Of a stretch of DNA of 64,000 nucleotides, positions 8,387 through 17,984 are shown in pieces. Every line of letters starts with the position of its first letter. The stretch's first letter is position 1. The notes under the pieces were generated by a model. The model saw only the letters and a list, made by a program, of their open reading frames with translations, was not told the DNA's origin and did no database searches. Source of the DNA: Pseudonocardia sp. CNS-139. GTDB lineage: Bacteria; Actinomycetota; Actinomycetes; Mycobacteriales; Pseudonocardiaceae. The translations under genes were made by a program, and so were the position numbers. The stretch spans positions 25,351 to 89,350 of the forward strand of contig MKJX01000099.1 of assembly GCA_001942415.1 (NCBI GenBank), read 5' to 3'.

Positions 8387-9750
8387 TCAGGGGAGGAGCA
8401 GGCCCCAGTACGCCGCCCAGGGGATGAAGACCGCCCCGGCCACCAGCAGGGGGAGCGACGCCCGGTCGCGCCGGCGGACGGCCAGCGCGACCGCCGCCGG
8501 CACCGCGACGACCGCCACCGCCTGCAGCGCCAGCCACAGCAGCGGGCGGCCGGCGACCATCGGGCCCGGGTCGAACGTGCGGCCCCGCGTCGCCTGGACG
8601 AAGCCCAGGTAGCCGAGCCCGCCGAGCATCGCGACGAGCCCGGCGCCGGCGAGCACCCGGGCCGAACGCGGGGTCGACGGTCCCCGGCGGCGCACCGCGC
8701 GCACGCCCGTGACCAGCCAGAACCCGCCGAACCCGATCAGCATGACGAGGAGCGCGCCCAGCTGCACCCACTCCGACTTGTACCAGGCCAGCGGCGGCAC
8801 CCCGGCCGTCGGGCGGGCCTGGTCGCCGGTGCCCGCGACGGACGTCGGCGGCGCCGCGCCGGCCGCGACCGCGCCGACCCACGACGTCACCAGGTCGACG
8901 GTAGCCGGGCGCGAGGGCCGGGCCCCTGTCGAACCCGGTGGCCGTCGTCCGCAGGGAGTGCTCGGCGTCGGCGAACGTGCGCAGCGTGTAGTGCCGGTTG
9001 CCGCCCGCGTCGAGCGCGGCCCGGAAGCCCGCGACGCTCTCGACCGGCGGCGTCAGCCGGTCCTTCGCACCCCAGACGCCCAGCACCGGCACGGTCAGCG
9101 CGCGCAGCGGCGGCGCCGGGTCGTAGTAGGGCTCGGGGAACATCCCGAGGCCGGAGATCAGCCGGTAGAACGTGCGGGTGCTCGCGTCCACGAGCGAGCC
9201 CTCGACGCCGGCGTGGTGCATCTTGGCCTGGTCGCCCACGTCTGCTGGCGCAGCGGGGCCACCCCGTTCGCGCCCACGACCACGACGAACGCCGTCTCCG
9301 GAGCCCGGGACGCGGCGAGCGGTGCGACCCAGCCGCCCTCGCTGAACCCCCAGATCCCGACGGCGGACGGCGCCACCTCGGGCCGTCCGCGCAGCACCGC
9401 GGCCGCCGCGGCGGCGTCGTCGGCGAGCTGCGCGTAGGAGCGCTGGGTGAGCGAGTAGCCGACCGTCCGCTTGTCGTAGGTGAGCGTCGCGACGCCGGCC
9501 CGCGCGAACGCGGCGGCCTCCTCCCGGAGCTTCTCGCGCGGCCCGGTCCCGGCGCCGTGCACGAGCACCATCCGGGCAGGCCCGGGAGGGCGGCTTCGGG
9601 GACGTGCAGCGTCGCGGCGAGCGTCAGCCCGTCGCTGGTGGCGACGCTCAGCGCGACCTCCGCGACGCCCGGCTCGGGTGGCGGCGGGGGCGCCGACGTC
9701 AGGGCGAGGGCCGCGGCGACCGCGGCGAGTGACGTTCCTACTGCGTACAT
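8387..9750 (-). CDS. Exported alpha/beta hydrolase with C-terminal membrane segment, three frame breaks
   Basis: About 455 residues. It starts MYAVGTSLAAVAAALALTS, a signal peptide. The hydrolase domain has VLVHGAGTG (oxyanion loop), GFSEGG (nucleophile Ser), GAKDRLTPP (acid) and FADAEHSL (His). About 165 residues then hold three or four hydrophobic helices (LGALLVMLIGFGGFWLV, GAGLVAMLGGLGYLG, LALQAVAVVAVPAAVAL, PLLVAGAVFIPWAAYW). Frame changes fall near 9575, 9243 and 8917. The hydrolase is probably extracytoplasmic and anchored. It diverges from an ArsR-type regulator across a 69-bp gap containing a 24-bp palindrome, so repression by that regulator is likely. Confidence 0.72.
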
Positions 9751-9772
9751 GGCCGTCCATCCACAGAGAGAA

Positions 9773-9796
9773 GTTTGCAGAGAAATCTTTGCAAAC
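9773..9796. promoter_or_regulatory. 24-bp operator-like palindrome between divergent genes
   Basis: Arms GTTTGCA and TGCAAAC are perfect inverse repeats separated by 10 nt; counting the inner bases, 10 of 12 half-site positions match. It lies at the centre of the 69-bp gap between the hydrolase and the ArsR-type regulator and is much more AT-rich than its surroundings, fitting an operator over overlapping divergent promoters. Confidence 0.65.
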
Positions 9797-9819
9797 ACAA
9801 CCCTGCTAGGGTCGCCGCG

Positions 9820-10386
9820 ATGGCGGATCAGGGACAACCCCGAGAGCTCACCGATCCCGCCGCCCTGAGGGCGCTCGGGCATCCGCTGCGGCAGCAGATC
9901 CTGCGGCGGCTGCGGCGCGACGGCCCGGCGACGTCGACGTCGCTCGCGCGGGCGCTCGGCGAGAACACCGGCGCCACCAGCTACCACCTGCGCAGGCTCG
10001 CCGAGCACGGGTTCGTCCACGAGCTGCCGGAGCGGGGCAGCGGCCGGGAGCGGTGGTGGGAGGCCCGTGAGCAGGACCTCCGGTTCCCGCGGCGCAGCCT
10101 CATGAGCGAGGAGGCGCGCGACGCGTTCGCGGAGCTGGGACGGCTGGAGGTGGCCGCGGACGTCGAGGCGTTCGCCCGGTTCCAGGAGCAGCGCGACGCG
10201 ATGGGCGAGTGGGGCGACGCGCTGCTCTTCGCCCGCGGCGCGCTGCGGCTCACGGGCGAGGAGCTGCTGCGGTTCTGGAACGACTACATGGCCCTCTACC
10301 AGCGCTACGCCGACGAGACGCGGGAACCCGCCGACGGTGCGCGGCGGGTGCTCGTGCGGTTCGTCGCCTTCCCGGACGTCGACTAG
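9820..10386 (+). CDS. ArsR-like winged-helix regulator
   Basis: 188 residues, intact. It starts at ATG 9820 (MADQGQPRELTDPAALRALG). The winged helix spans residues 12-80: HPLRQQILRRLRRDGPAT, SLARALGENTGATSYHLRRL (recognition helix) and HGFVHELPERGSGRERWW (wing). The C-terminal helical part carries no obvious metal ligands, so it is probably not a metal sensor. This subgroup often represses an adjacent transporter or hydrolase, here the divergent secreted hydrolase, through the palindrome at 9773-9796. Confidence 0.8.
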   Translation: MADQGQPRELTDPAALRALGHPLRQQILRRLRRDGPATSTSLARALGENTGATSYHLRRLAEHGFVHELPERGSGRERWWEAREQDLRFPRRSLMSEEARDAFAELGRLEVAADVEAFARFQEQRDAMGEWGDALLFARGALRLTGEELLRFWNDYMALYQRYADETREPADGARRVLVRFVAFPDVD

Positions 10387-10397
10387 CCAACGGGAAG

Positions 10398-10438
10398 GCC
10401 GCCGCCCGGCCGGCCCCTCGACCCGGCCGGGCAGCGGC
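10398..10438. terminator. Bidirectional hairpin terminator between convergent genes
   Basis: Arms 10398-10413 and 10423-10438 (GCCGCCGCCCGGCCGG and its inverse with one mismatch) enclose a 9-nt loop between the stops of the ArsR-like gene and the ABC exporter. There is no U-tract, as is usual in actinobacterial terminators. Confidence 0.6.
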
Positions 10439-10443
10439 GAGGC

Positions 10444-12329
10444 TCAGGCGATCGCGGCCACGGGGCTCACGGGCTCGTCGAACTGGGTGCGGTACAGCTG
10501 CGCGTAGCGCCCGCCGCGGGCCAGCAGCTCGGTGTGGTGCCGCGCTCGACCACCCGCCCGGCCTCCAGCACGAGGATCTGGTCGGCGGCGCGCACCGTGG
10601 ACAGCCGGTGCGCGATGACGATCGCCGTGCGCCCGGCCAGCGCCTCGCCGAGCGCCTCCTGCACCGCCGCCTCCGACGTGGAGTCGAGGTGGGCCGTGGC
10701 CTCGTCCAGCACGACCACCCGCGGGCGGGCCAGCAGCAGCCGGGCGATCGTCAGCCGCTGGCGCTCGCCTCCGGAGAGCCGGTAGCCGCGCTCGCCGACG
10801 ACCGTGTCCAGCCCGTCGGGCAGCGCCGCGACCAGCTCGCCGAGCCGGGCCCGCTCCAGCGCGTGCCACAGGTCGGCGTCGGTGGCCTCGGGCCGGGCGA
10901 GCAGCAGGTTGGCCCGGATCGACTCGTGGAACAGGTGCCCGTCCTGCGTGACCAGGCCGAGCGCGCCGCGGATCGACTCGAACGACAGGTCGCGCACGTC
11001 CACCCCGCCCAGCCGGACGGCCCCCGCGTCGACGTCGTAGAGCCGGGGGAGCAGCTGGGCGATCGTCGACTTGCCCGCCCCCGACGACCCGACCAGCGCG
11101 ACCATCTGCCCCGGCTCCGCCCGGAACGCGACGTCGTGCAGCACCTCCTCCCCGCCGCGGGTGTCGAGCCGCGCCACCTCCTCCAGCGACGCGAGCGACA
11201 CCTTCCCGGCCGCCGGGTACGCGAACCGGACGCCGGACAGCTCCACCGACAGGGGCCCCTCGGGCAGCGGCTCCGGGCGCTCCGGCTCGGCCACCAGCGG
11301 CGGCAGGTCCAGCACCTCGAAGACCCGTTCGAAGCTCACCAGCGCGGTCATCACCTCGACCCGCGCGCTCGCCAGCGCGGTGAGCGGCGCGTACAGGCGC
11401 GTGAGCAGCAGCGCGAGCGCCACCACGTCGCCTGCGGCCATCCCGCCGGTGAGCGCGAGGTAGCCGCCGAGCCCGTAGACGAGCGCGAGCGCCAGCGCGG
11501 AGACGAGCGTCAGCGCCGAGACGAACACCCACTGCACCATCGCCGTGCGGACGCCGATGTCGCGGACGCGCGCGGCGCGCGCCACGAACTCGCGCGTCTC
11601 CTCGGCCGGGCGTCCGAAGAGCTTGACGAGCGTGGCGCCGGGGGCCGAGAACCGCTCGGTCATCTGCGTGCCCATCGCGGCGTTGTGGTCGGCGGCCTCG
11701 CGCTCCAGCACCGCCAGGCGCCGGCCCATCCGCCGGGCCGGCAGCACGAACACCGGCAGCAGCACCAGCGCGAGGAGCGTGACCTGCCACGACAGGCTCA
11801 GCATCACGCCGAGCGTGAGCGCGAGCGTGACGAGGTTGCCCACGACGCCCGACAGCGTGTCGCTGAACGCGCGCTGCGCGCCGATGACGTCGTTGTTGAG
11901 CCGGCTGACCAGCGCGCCCGTGCGGGTGCGGGTGAAGAACGCGACGGGCTGGCGCTGCACGTGGTCGAACACCGCGGTGCGCAGGTCGAGGATCAGGCCC
12001 TCGCCCAGCGACGCCGACATGTGGCGCTCCAGGATGCCGGCCGCGGCCTCGGCCACCGCGATGACGGCGATGACGAGCGCGAGCCCGACCACCATCCCGA
12101 CCGGCCCGCCGCCGACGATCGTGTCGACGACCCGTCCGGCGAGCACCGGGGTGGCCACGGCCAGCACCGCGCCCAGCACGCTGACCAGCAGGAACGCCGC
12201 GAGCCGGCGCCGGTGCGGCCGGGCGAACGCGGCGATGCGCCGCAGCGTGGCGCGCGAGAACGGCCGCCGCTCGTCGGTGGCGTGCGCGGCCTGGTACATC
12301 GAGTGCCACGCCACCATCTCCATGCTCAT
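10444..12329 (-). CDS. ABC exporter, fused membrane and ATPase domains, one frame break
   Basis: About 629 residues. It starts MSMEMVAWHSMYQAAH at ATG 12329. Six transmembrane helices lie in residues 40-310, then an ATPase domain: Walker A GSSGAGKST, signature LSGGERQR, Walker B RVVVLDEAT and H-loop IVIAHRLST. The order and length match type IV half-exporters (MsbA/LmrA-like), which export lipids or drugs as homo- or heterodimers; no partner half is adjacent. One base is missing near 10540, after which the tail ends PVSPVAAIA. It faces the AI-2E permease across a 365-bp divergent gap. Confidence 0.85.
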
Positions 12330-12500
12330 GGTCGTTCCCTCTCCCCGTCGCTGCCGTCCGTACGTCTGACGAACCGGCGGCCGGGAACTCATCGGTCCAT
12401 CGCCGCGCCGAGTGTGGCGGAGGGGTCCGACAGTTTCCGGCGAACCGGACGTACGGGCACCGTAGAAGTTGAAGTCAGCTACAGGTCAAGGCCGCCTTTC

Positions 12501-12570
12501 CGCGAGTCGGGGTCTGGCGGTACGCGAGTCGGGGTGGCGCGACTCGCGTGCACCCAGGGCGCGACTCGCG
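12501..12570. repeat. Four-word nested palindrome, CGCGAGTC type, in a divergent gap
   Basis: CGCGAGTC occurs at 12501 and 12523 and GACTCGCG at 12541 and 12563. The pair spacing is 22 nt and the inner loop 10 nt. This is the only structure I can see in the 365-bp region 12330-12694 between the divergent ABC exporter and AI-2E permease starts; no promoter could be assigned with confidence. Unlike the other family members it does not abut a stop codon. Confidence 0.7.
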
Positions 12571-12694
12571 GGATCCTCCGCCGACTCGTTCGGCGACCCG
12601 CTGGTCACCTTCTGAGACGAACGCCCCCGCGTCCCACCGATGTCGGCGTTCTCTGGAAGCCTGGTGGCGCACACCGGGCGTCTGGAGGAGTGGC

Positions 12695-13932
12695 GTGACG
12701 ACGACCGAGCGTCCCCGCCGCGGGCGGGGCACCGCGATCGGGGAAGGCATCACGTGGGCCGCGCGCTGGAGCCTGCGGCTGGCGCTGGTCGCGCTGGGCA
12801 TCACGCTGATCGGCTGGATCGTGGGCCAGCTGTGGTCGATCGCGCTGCCCGTGATCATGGCGGTGATCGTCGCCACCGTGCTGTGGCCGCCCACGGCCTG
12901 GCTGCGCAAGCACCGCTTCCCGCCGGCGCTCGCCGCGGCCACCGTGCTGCTGGCCGGCATCGTCGTGCTGGCCGGCGTGGTCGCGCTGATCAGCACGTCG
13001 GTGTCGGGCAGCATCCCGCAGATCTCGGCCAGCGCGTCCACCGGCGTCCAGGCGATCCAGCAGTGGCTCTCCGGGCCGCCGCTCAACCTCGCGCAGGGCC
13101 AGCTCGACGCCGCGCTGCAGACCGCCACCCAGCAGCTGCAGGCGAGCATCTCGTCGATCACCACCAGCGTGCTCACGGGCGTCGGCAGCGTCGCGTCCGG
13201 CGTGGTCACGGCCCTGATCACGCTCGTGCTCGCGTTCCTGTTCGTGAAGGACGGGCCGCGGTTCCTGCCGTGGCTGCGCAAGGTGGCGGGCGAGGGCGCG
13301 GGCGGCCACGTCGCCGAGGTGCTGCGCCGGATCTGGAAGACGCTCACCGACTTCATCCGGGTGCAGGCCATCGTCGCGCTGGTCGACGGCGTGCTGATCG
13401 GCATCGGGCTGGTGGTGCTCGGCGTGCCGCTGGCGATCCCGCTGGCCGTGCTGACGTTCCTCGGCGGGTTCGTGCCGATCGTCGGCGCGTTCGTGGCCGG
13501 GGCGCTGTCCGTGCTGGTCGCGCTCGTGAGCAACGGGTTCACGACGGCCCTGATCGTGCTCGCGATCATCGTCGCCGTGCAGCAGCTGGAGGGCAACATC
13601 CTGCAGCCGATCCTGCAGGGCCGCAGCCTCAACCTGCACGCCGCCGTCGTGCTGCTCGCGATCACCGCGGGCTCCACGCTGTGGGGCATCGCGGGCGCGT
13701 TCCTGGCGGTGCCGGTCGCGTCGGCCGCCGCGATCGTCATGCGCTACCTCGGCGAACGGATCGCGACCGGGTCGCGAGCTATGCGGCCGCGGACCGCACG
13801 ACGCTCGCGCTCCCGGCCACCGACCTGGTGGGCCCGCCCGACGCCGCGGAGCCCGGCACCCCGGAGAAGCCGGGCCCCGACGCCGCCACCCCGGGAGACG
13901 GCGAGGCGCCCGCGCGTCCCGACGGCGGGTGA
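12695..13932 (+). CDS. AI-2E family permease, one frame break
   Basis: About 413 residues. GTG 12695 is preceded by GGAGGAG. About eight membrane helices are visible, including ALPVIMAVIVATVLWPP, LITLVLAFLFVKDGP, LTFLGGFVPIVGAFVAGAL and LAITAGSTLWGIAGAFLAVP; EGNILQPILQGRSLNLHA is a family signature. Members export the AI-2 signal, act as Na+/H+ antiporters or have unknown substrates. The acidic, proline-rich tail ([15 protein letters not shown]) follows after one restored base near 13780. Confidence 0.8.
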
Positions 13933-14036
13933 GAACGGCCCACCCGTCCGGGTGGGAGCCCTGACCTGGGCGGATCACCTCCTCCGGGGCCGGGTAGCCG
14001 GGGCCGCGGGCAGCTCGGCACCCGAGGAGGAGCGCG

Positions 14037-14723
14037 ATGAGTCGTCCGGCGGGCGATTCCGCCGCCACCGACCCGATCGGTCGGCCGTACCCGGGTGCGC
14101 ACCCACCGATCGAGCCGCCCACGCCGACGCGAGCTGGGTCGGCGAGCCGTGGCCGGAGCCGCCGCCGCGTTCCCGGGGCCGCCGCCGGGCCCCGTGGCTG
14201 CTGCTCCTCGGGCTGGTGGTGCTGGGGCTGGTGCTGTGGGGGTTCGCCCGCCACGGCTCGGCCGGTTCGGCCGAACCCCGTTGGCCGGCGTCCGGCACGT
14301 CCGGGCACGGCTCCCCGAACGGGCACCCGAACGGCGCCCCGGCGGGTGCGCTGAGCACGGCGGGCGGCGCCCCGATCCTTCCGCTCGCCGGCGCCGCGGG
14401 GCCGGGCGGCGAGCTGACCGCGCTGTCCGGCGCGGACGTCACCGGCACGTCGCTGCAGGTGCTCTCGGCGCCGACGCGGCCGGGTTCTGGGTCGGGAACA
14501 GCAACGCCGACCGGGTCTGGGTGGAGGTGGCGGCGTCCGACGGGCTGCCGGCCCCGATCCGCACCGGTGACCTCGTGGACTTCTCGGGTGAGCTCGTCGG
14601 GCACGGCCCCGACTTCGCCGCGCAGCACGGGATCGACGCCACCGCGGGCGCGACCAGCTCACCCGGCAGGGCGCGCACGTCCGGGCGCAGCCGGACCAGA
14701 TCCGCCCGGTCGGCGAGCCGTGA
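14037..14723 (+). CDS. Membrane-anchored hypothetical protein with extracellular beta domain, three frame breaks
   Basis: About 229 residues, not recognised as a named family. It starts MSRPAGDSAATDPIGRP at ATG 14037 after GAGGAG. A proline-rich cytoplasmic head is followed by one helix (APWLLLLGLVVLGLVLWGF), a Gly/Ser/Pro linker, then about 100 residues with an OB-like strand pattern (AAGFWVGNSNADRVWVEV, RTGDLVDFSGELVGHG). Frame changes fall near 14127, 14473 and 14655, each equal to one lost base. The TGA at 14721 lies 90 bp before rpiB. Confidence 0.55.
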
Positions 14724-14812
14724 CGCTCACGACCGAGGTGCCGTTCGAGCTGGCGGACGACCTCGAACCCGTCGAGATGCCCGAACCGGTCGGTAGGGCA
14801 GGATGGCGCCCC

Positions 14813-15301
14813 GTGCGCGTCTACCTCGGTTCCGACCACGCCGGCTTCGACCTCAAGGCCCACCTGATCGCGCAGCTCACCGGCCTCGGCCACGAGGCCG
14901 TCGACGTCGGCCCGGCCACCTACGACGCGGCCGACGACTACCCGCCGTTCTGCATCGAGGCGGCCCGCCGCACGCTGGCCGACCCGGACGGTCTCGGCGT
15001 GGTGATCGGCGGCTCGGGCAACGGCGAGCAGATGGCGGCCAACAAGGTGCCCGGCATCCGGTGCGCGCTCGCCTGGAGCACCGAGACCGCCACACTCGCC
15101 CGCCAGCACAACAACGCGCAGGTCGTGGCCGTCGGGGCGCGGATGCACACGGCGGAGGACGCGACGGAGATCGTGCTCGCGTTCGTCGGCACCCCGTTCT
15201 CCGGCGAGCCCCGCCACGAACGCCGGATCGAGCAGCTCGCCGAGTACGAGCGCACCGGTGTGCCCCCGGTGCTCCCGCCGGACCAGGTCCCGGGCGCGTA
15301 G
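14813..15301 (+). CDS. rpiB: Ribose-5-phosphate isomerase B
   Basis: 162 residues, intact. It interconverts ribose-5-phosphate and ribulose-5-phosphate in the pentose phosphate pathway. MRVYLGSDHAGFDLK at the start, DDYPPFCIEAARR, GVVIGGSGNGEQMAANKVPG and ARQHNNAQVVAVGARMH are the family motifs; actinobacterial RpiB uses a Glu where other groups have Cys, consistent with SGNGEQ. GTG 14813 gives the usual length. An in-frame GTG at 14720, overlapping the upstream stop, would add 31 atypical residues. Its TAG overlaps the first base of the nei-like start, so the two are coupled. Confidence 0.93.
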   Translation: MRVYLGSDHAGFDLKAHLIAQLTGLGHEAVDVGPATYDAADDYPPFCIEAARRTLADPDGLGVVIGGSGNGEQMAANKVPGIRCALAWSTETATLARQHNNAQVVAVGARMHTAEDATEIVLAFVGTPFSGEPRHERRIEQLAEYERTGVPPVLPPDQVPGA

Positions 15302-16115
15302 TGCCGGAAGGGCACACCCTCCACCGCCTCGCCGGCCTGCACCACGGCCTCTTCGCGGGCACCGCGGTCGCGGTGTCGAGCCCGCAGGGCCGGTTCGCGG
15401 CGGGCGCCGCGCTCGTCGACGGGCGGGTGCTGGAGCGCGCGGAGGCGCACGGCAAGCACCTCTTCCACCACTACGGCCCCGGCCGCGTCGTGCACGTCCA
15501 CCTGGGCCTCTACGGGGTGTTCGAGGACGGGCCGGCGCCCGCGGGCCCGCCGCGCGGGCAGGTCCGGATGCGGATGGAGGGCCCGGCGCACTACGCCGAC
15601 CTGCGCGGCGCCACGGCCTGCGAGCTGCTCACCGACGCCGAGGCGGACGCCCTGCACGCCCGGCTCGGCGCCGACCCGCTGCGCCCGGACGCCGACCCGG
15701 ACCTCGCGTGGGCGCGCATCTCCCGGTCGCGCGCGCCGCTCGCGACGCTGCTCATGGACCAGGCGGTCGTCGCGGGCGTCGGCAACGTGTACCGCGCGAG
15801 GTGCTCTTCCGGCACCACCTCGACCCGCAGTTGCCCGGGCGGGCGCTCGACCGGGCCGGCTGGGACGCGATCTGGGCCGACCTCGTCGCGCTGATGGCCG
15901 ACGGCGTGCGCACGGGCCGGATCGACACCGTCGCGCCCGAGCACGACCCCGAGGTCACCGGCCGCGCGCCGCGCCGGGACCGGCACGGCGGCGAGGTGTA
16001 CGTCTACCGGCGGGCCGGGCTGCCGTGCCTGGTCTGCGGCACGCCCGTGGCCCGCGCGGAGCACCAGAACCGCAACCTGTTCTGGTGCCCCGGCTGCCAG
16101 CCCGTGGCTGCTTAG
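15301..16115 (+). CDS. Fpg/Nei-family DNA glycosylase, one frame break
   Basis: About 272 residues. It starts PEGHTLHRLA after the initiator, so Pro2 is the catalytic amine and Glu3 the partner acid; the PEGHT variant marks the Nei rather than MutM branch. GVGNVYR is the H2TH motif and the C-terminus has a zinc finger (CLVCGTPV...NLFWCPGCQ). It removes oxidised bases and nicks the strand by beta,delta-elimination. One base is missing near 15797, inside VYRAEVLF. It starts on the last base of the rpiB stop codon and ends by overlapping the convergent methyltransferase stop by 4 bp. Confidence 0.88.
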
Positions 16116-17085
16116 ACCGGCACCGCCTCCAGCACGTGCACCCCGGCGCGGCCGGGGTCGTGCGCACCAGCCGGAACCCGGCGTCCGCGAGCAGCCGGGC
16201 GAACTCGGCCTCCGTGCGCTCGCGGCCGTGCAGCAGCGCGAGCATGTGCAGGTCCATGCGGATGGCCGCCGCGTCGTCGGCCGCGCGCGCCGGCAGCACG
16301 GCCTCGACCACCACGAGCGTCGCGCCGTCCGGCGTCGCGCGGCGGCAGGTGCGCAGGATCTCCAGCGCCTCGCCGTCGTCCCAGTCGTGCAGCACGCGGG
16401 AGAGCAGGTAGCCGTCGGCGCCCGGCGGGACGGCCGCGAAGAAGTCCCCGCCCTCGTGCGGCAGGCCCACGCCGGCCACCACCTCGGGCCGGTCGAAGAG
16501 CAGCACGCCGAGGTCCGGGTGGGCGGCGGTGATCGCGCGCAGGAGCACGCCCCGCCCGCCGCCGACGTCGACCAGGCGCCCGAACCGGCCGAAGTCGTAC
16601 GCCGCGACGACGGCTGCGGCCTCCCGGGCCGACCGTCCCGACATCGACCCCTGGAACAGCCCGTACTCCTCGGGGTGCGCCGCGAGCCACGTGAAGAACG
16701 GCTCGCCGTACACCGCGTCGAACGCCGTGCCGCCGTTGCGCACGCTGTCGAGCAGACCGGCGAAGGCAGCGTGGTACACCCGGCCCCGTGCCAGCACGAC
16801 CCCGCGCTGCGAGCCCGGCGCGTCGGCCGCGAGCAGCGCGCCCTCGGCCGTGAGCGCGAACCGTCCGTCCGGCAGCTCGTCGAGCACGTGCTCGGCGGCC
16901 AGGCCGCGCAGCACCCTGTGCAGCGGTGCGGGCGCCGCGCCCACGGCCGCCGCGATCTCCGCCGCGGACGCCGGGCCGTCCGCCAGCACCTCGGCGACGC
17001 CCAGCTCGGCCGCGACGTAGAGGATCTGCGTGGTGAGGTAGCCGTCCGCGAGCCGGGCCAGCCGGGCGGCGGGGTCGGTGGTCAT
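16112..17085 (-). CDS. SAM-dependent O-methyltransferase, one frame break
   Basis: About 324 residues, starting MTTDPAARLARLADGYL at ATG 17085. The N-terminal dimerisation/winged-helix region (AAEIAAAVGAAPAPLHRVLR) precedes a Rossmann SAM domain with LVDVGGGRGVLLRAI (SAM loop), FDRPEVV and RVLHDWDDGEALEIL, where the His/Asp pair fits the plant-type O-methyltransferase family. Such enzymes methylate small phenolics or polyketides; no biosynthetic cluster is visible here. One base is missing near 16150; corrected, the tail reads GVHVLEAVPV. The start overlaps the end of the WYL reading frame (17082) by 4 bp. Confidence 0.8.
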
Positions 17086-17773
17086 CGGCCCATCGTGGCG
17101 GCCGCGCGGCCGTACCGCTCGCCGATCGCCCGGACGTGCTCGACCAGCTCCGGCGGGTCCAGCACGTCGAAGTCGACGTCCAGCAGCGCGAGGTGGACCG
17201 CGAGCGTCCGGAGCGTGTCGGCGCCGGTGCGGAACTCGCAGTGGCCCGCGCCGAGCGGCACGACCGTGCCCATGGCCGGCGTGATCCGGTCCGCGATCGC
17301 GGCGGCCGGCACGTGCAGCCGGACGCGGGCCTGGTGCTCCCACAGCGCCGCGCCCGCGCCGCGCGTGACGTACGCCGCGAGGTCCGGGTCCGGCGGAGCG
17401 CGCGGCGGGAAGCGCGGCCCGGTCGGGATGCGCGGGACGATCCGGTCGGCGCGGAACGTGCGCCGGCCCCGCCGGTCGACGTCCCACGCGACGAGGTACC
17501 AGCGGCGTCCGGTGTGCACGAGCCGGTGCGGCTCGGTGTCGCGGCGGCGCACCGCGCCTGGTGGTCGGTGTAGTCGAAGCGCAGCCGCTCGTGGTCGCGC
17601 GTGGCTACGGCGATGGCCGTGAGCACGTCGCCGTGACGGTCGGGCCGGTGCCCGGGACCGGCACGACCGCCCCGGCCAGCGTCGCGACCCGGCGCCGCAG
17701 CCGGGACGGCAGCACGTGCTCCAGCTTCGCGAGCGCGCGCACCGACGTCTCCTCGATGCCGCCGACGCTCCTG
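17082..17773 (-). pseudogene. WYL-domain regulator lacking its DNA-binding N-terminus
   Basis: The middle and C-terminal parts of a DeoR/YafY-like WYL regulator are present: GGIEETSVRALAKLEHVLP, DVLTAIAVATRDHERLRFD, RLVHTGRRWYLVAWDVD (the WYL core, here WYL conserved) and the WCX-like end. Two frame changes, near 17640 and 17555, each equal one lost base. The helix-turn-helix of about 90 residues is absent; in its place, joined near 17773, is the first part of a cytochrome P450. A regulator without its DNA-binding domain is unlikely to work, so either a real deletion or an assembly join made this chimera. Confidence 0.7.
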
Positions 17774-17962
17774 CGTCTTCACGACGGCCGGGTGCGCGAG
17801 CAGCTCGCGGGCCTCGGCGTAGCCGGTGACGACCCACGCGGGCACACCCGTGAACAGCGTGACGTGCCGGACGGGCCCGTCCGCGGCGAGCGCGCGGAAC
17901 GCGGCGTGCCGGGACGAGCCCGTGGTCTCCGTGAAGGGGGACGGAGCCCCCTCAGCCGTCAT
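17774..17962 (-). pseudogene. Cytochrome P450 N-terminal fragment
   Basis: About 62 codons from ATG 17962, starting MTAEGAPSPFTETTG, match the opening of actinobacterial P450s: FRALAADGPVRHVTLFTGVP and WVVTGYAEARELLAHP are the usual proline-rich entry and first substrate-contact strands. The I-helix, ExxR and heme-Cys regions are all missing, because the frame runs straight into WYL-regulator sequence. This is a fragment, not a working enzyme. The frame change at the join does not equal a single lost base, unlike most breaks in this window. Confidence 0.65.
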
Positions 17963-17965
17963 GCG

Positions 17966-17984
17966 ACCGACCGTAGCGGTCGGT
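17966..17984. promoter_or_regulatory. Perfect 8-bp inverted repeat before the P450 start
   Basis: ACCGACCG (17966-17973) and CGGTCGGT (17977-17984) flank TAG. It sits 3 bp upstream of the P450 fragment start and touches the stop codon of the upstream gene (17984-17986). It could be an operator for the P450 or a short terminator hairpin for the gene before it. Confidence 0.5.

Noticed and set aside
14720..14812. Upstream GTG start for rpiB overlapping the previous stop
   Set aside because: It would add 31 residues not seen in RpiB proteins, whose usual start (RVYLGSDHAGFDLK) matches GTG 14813.
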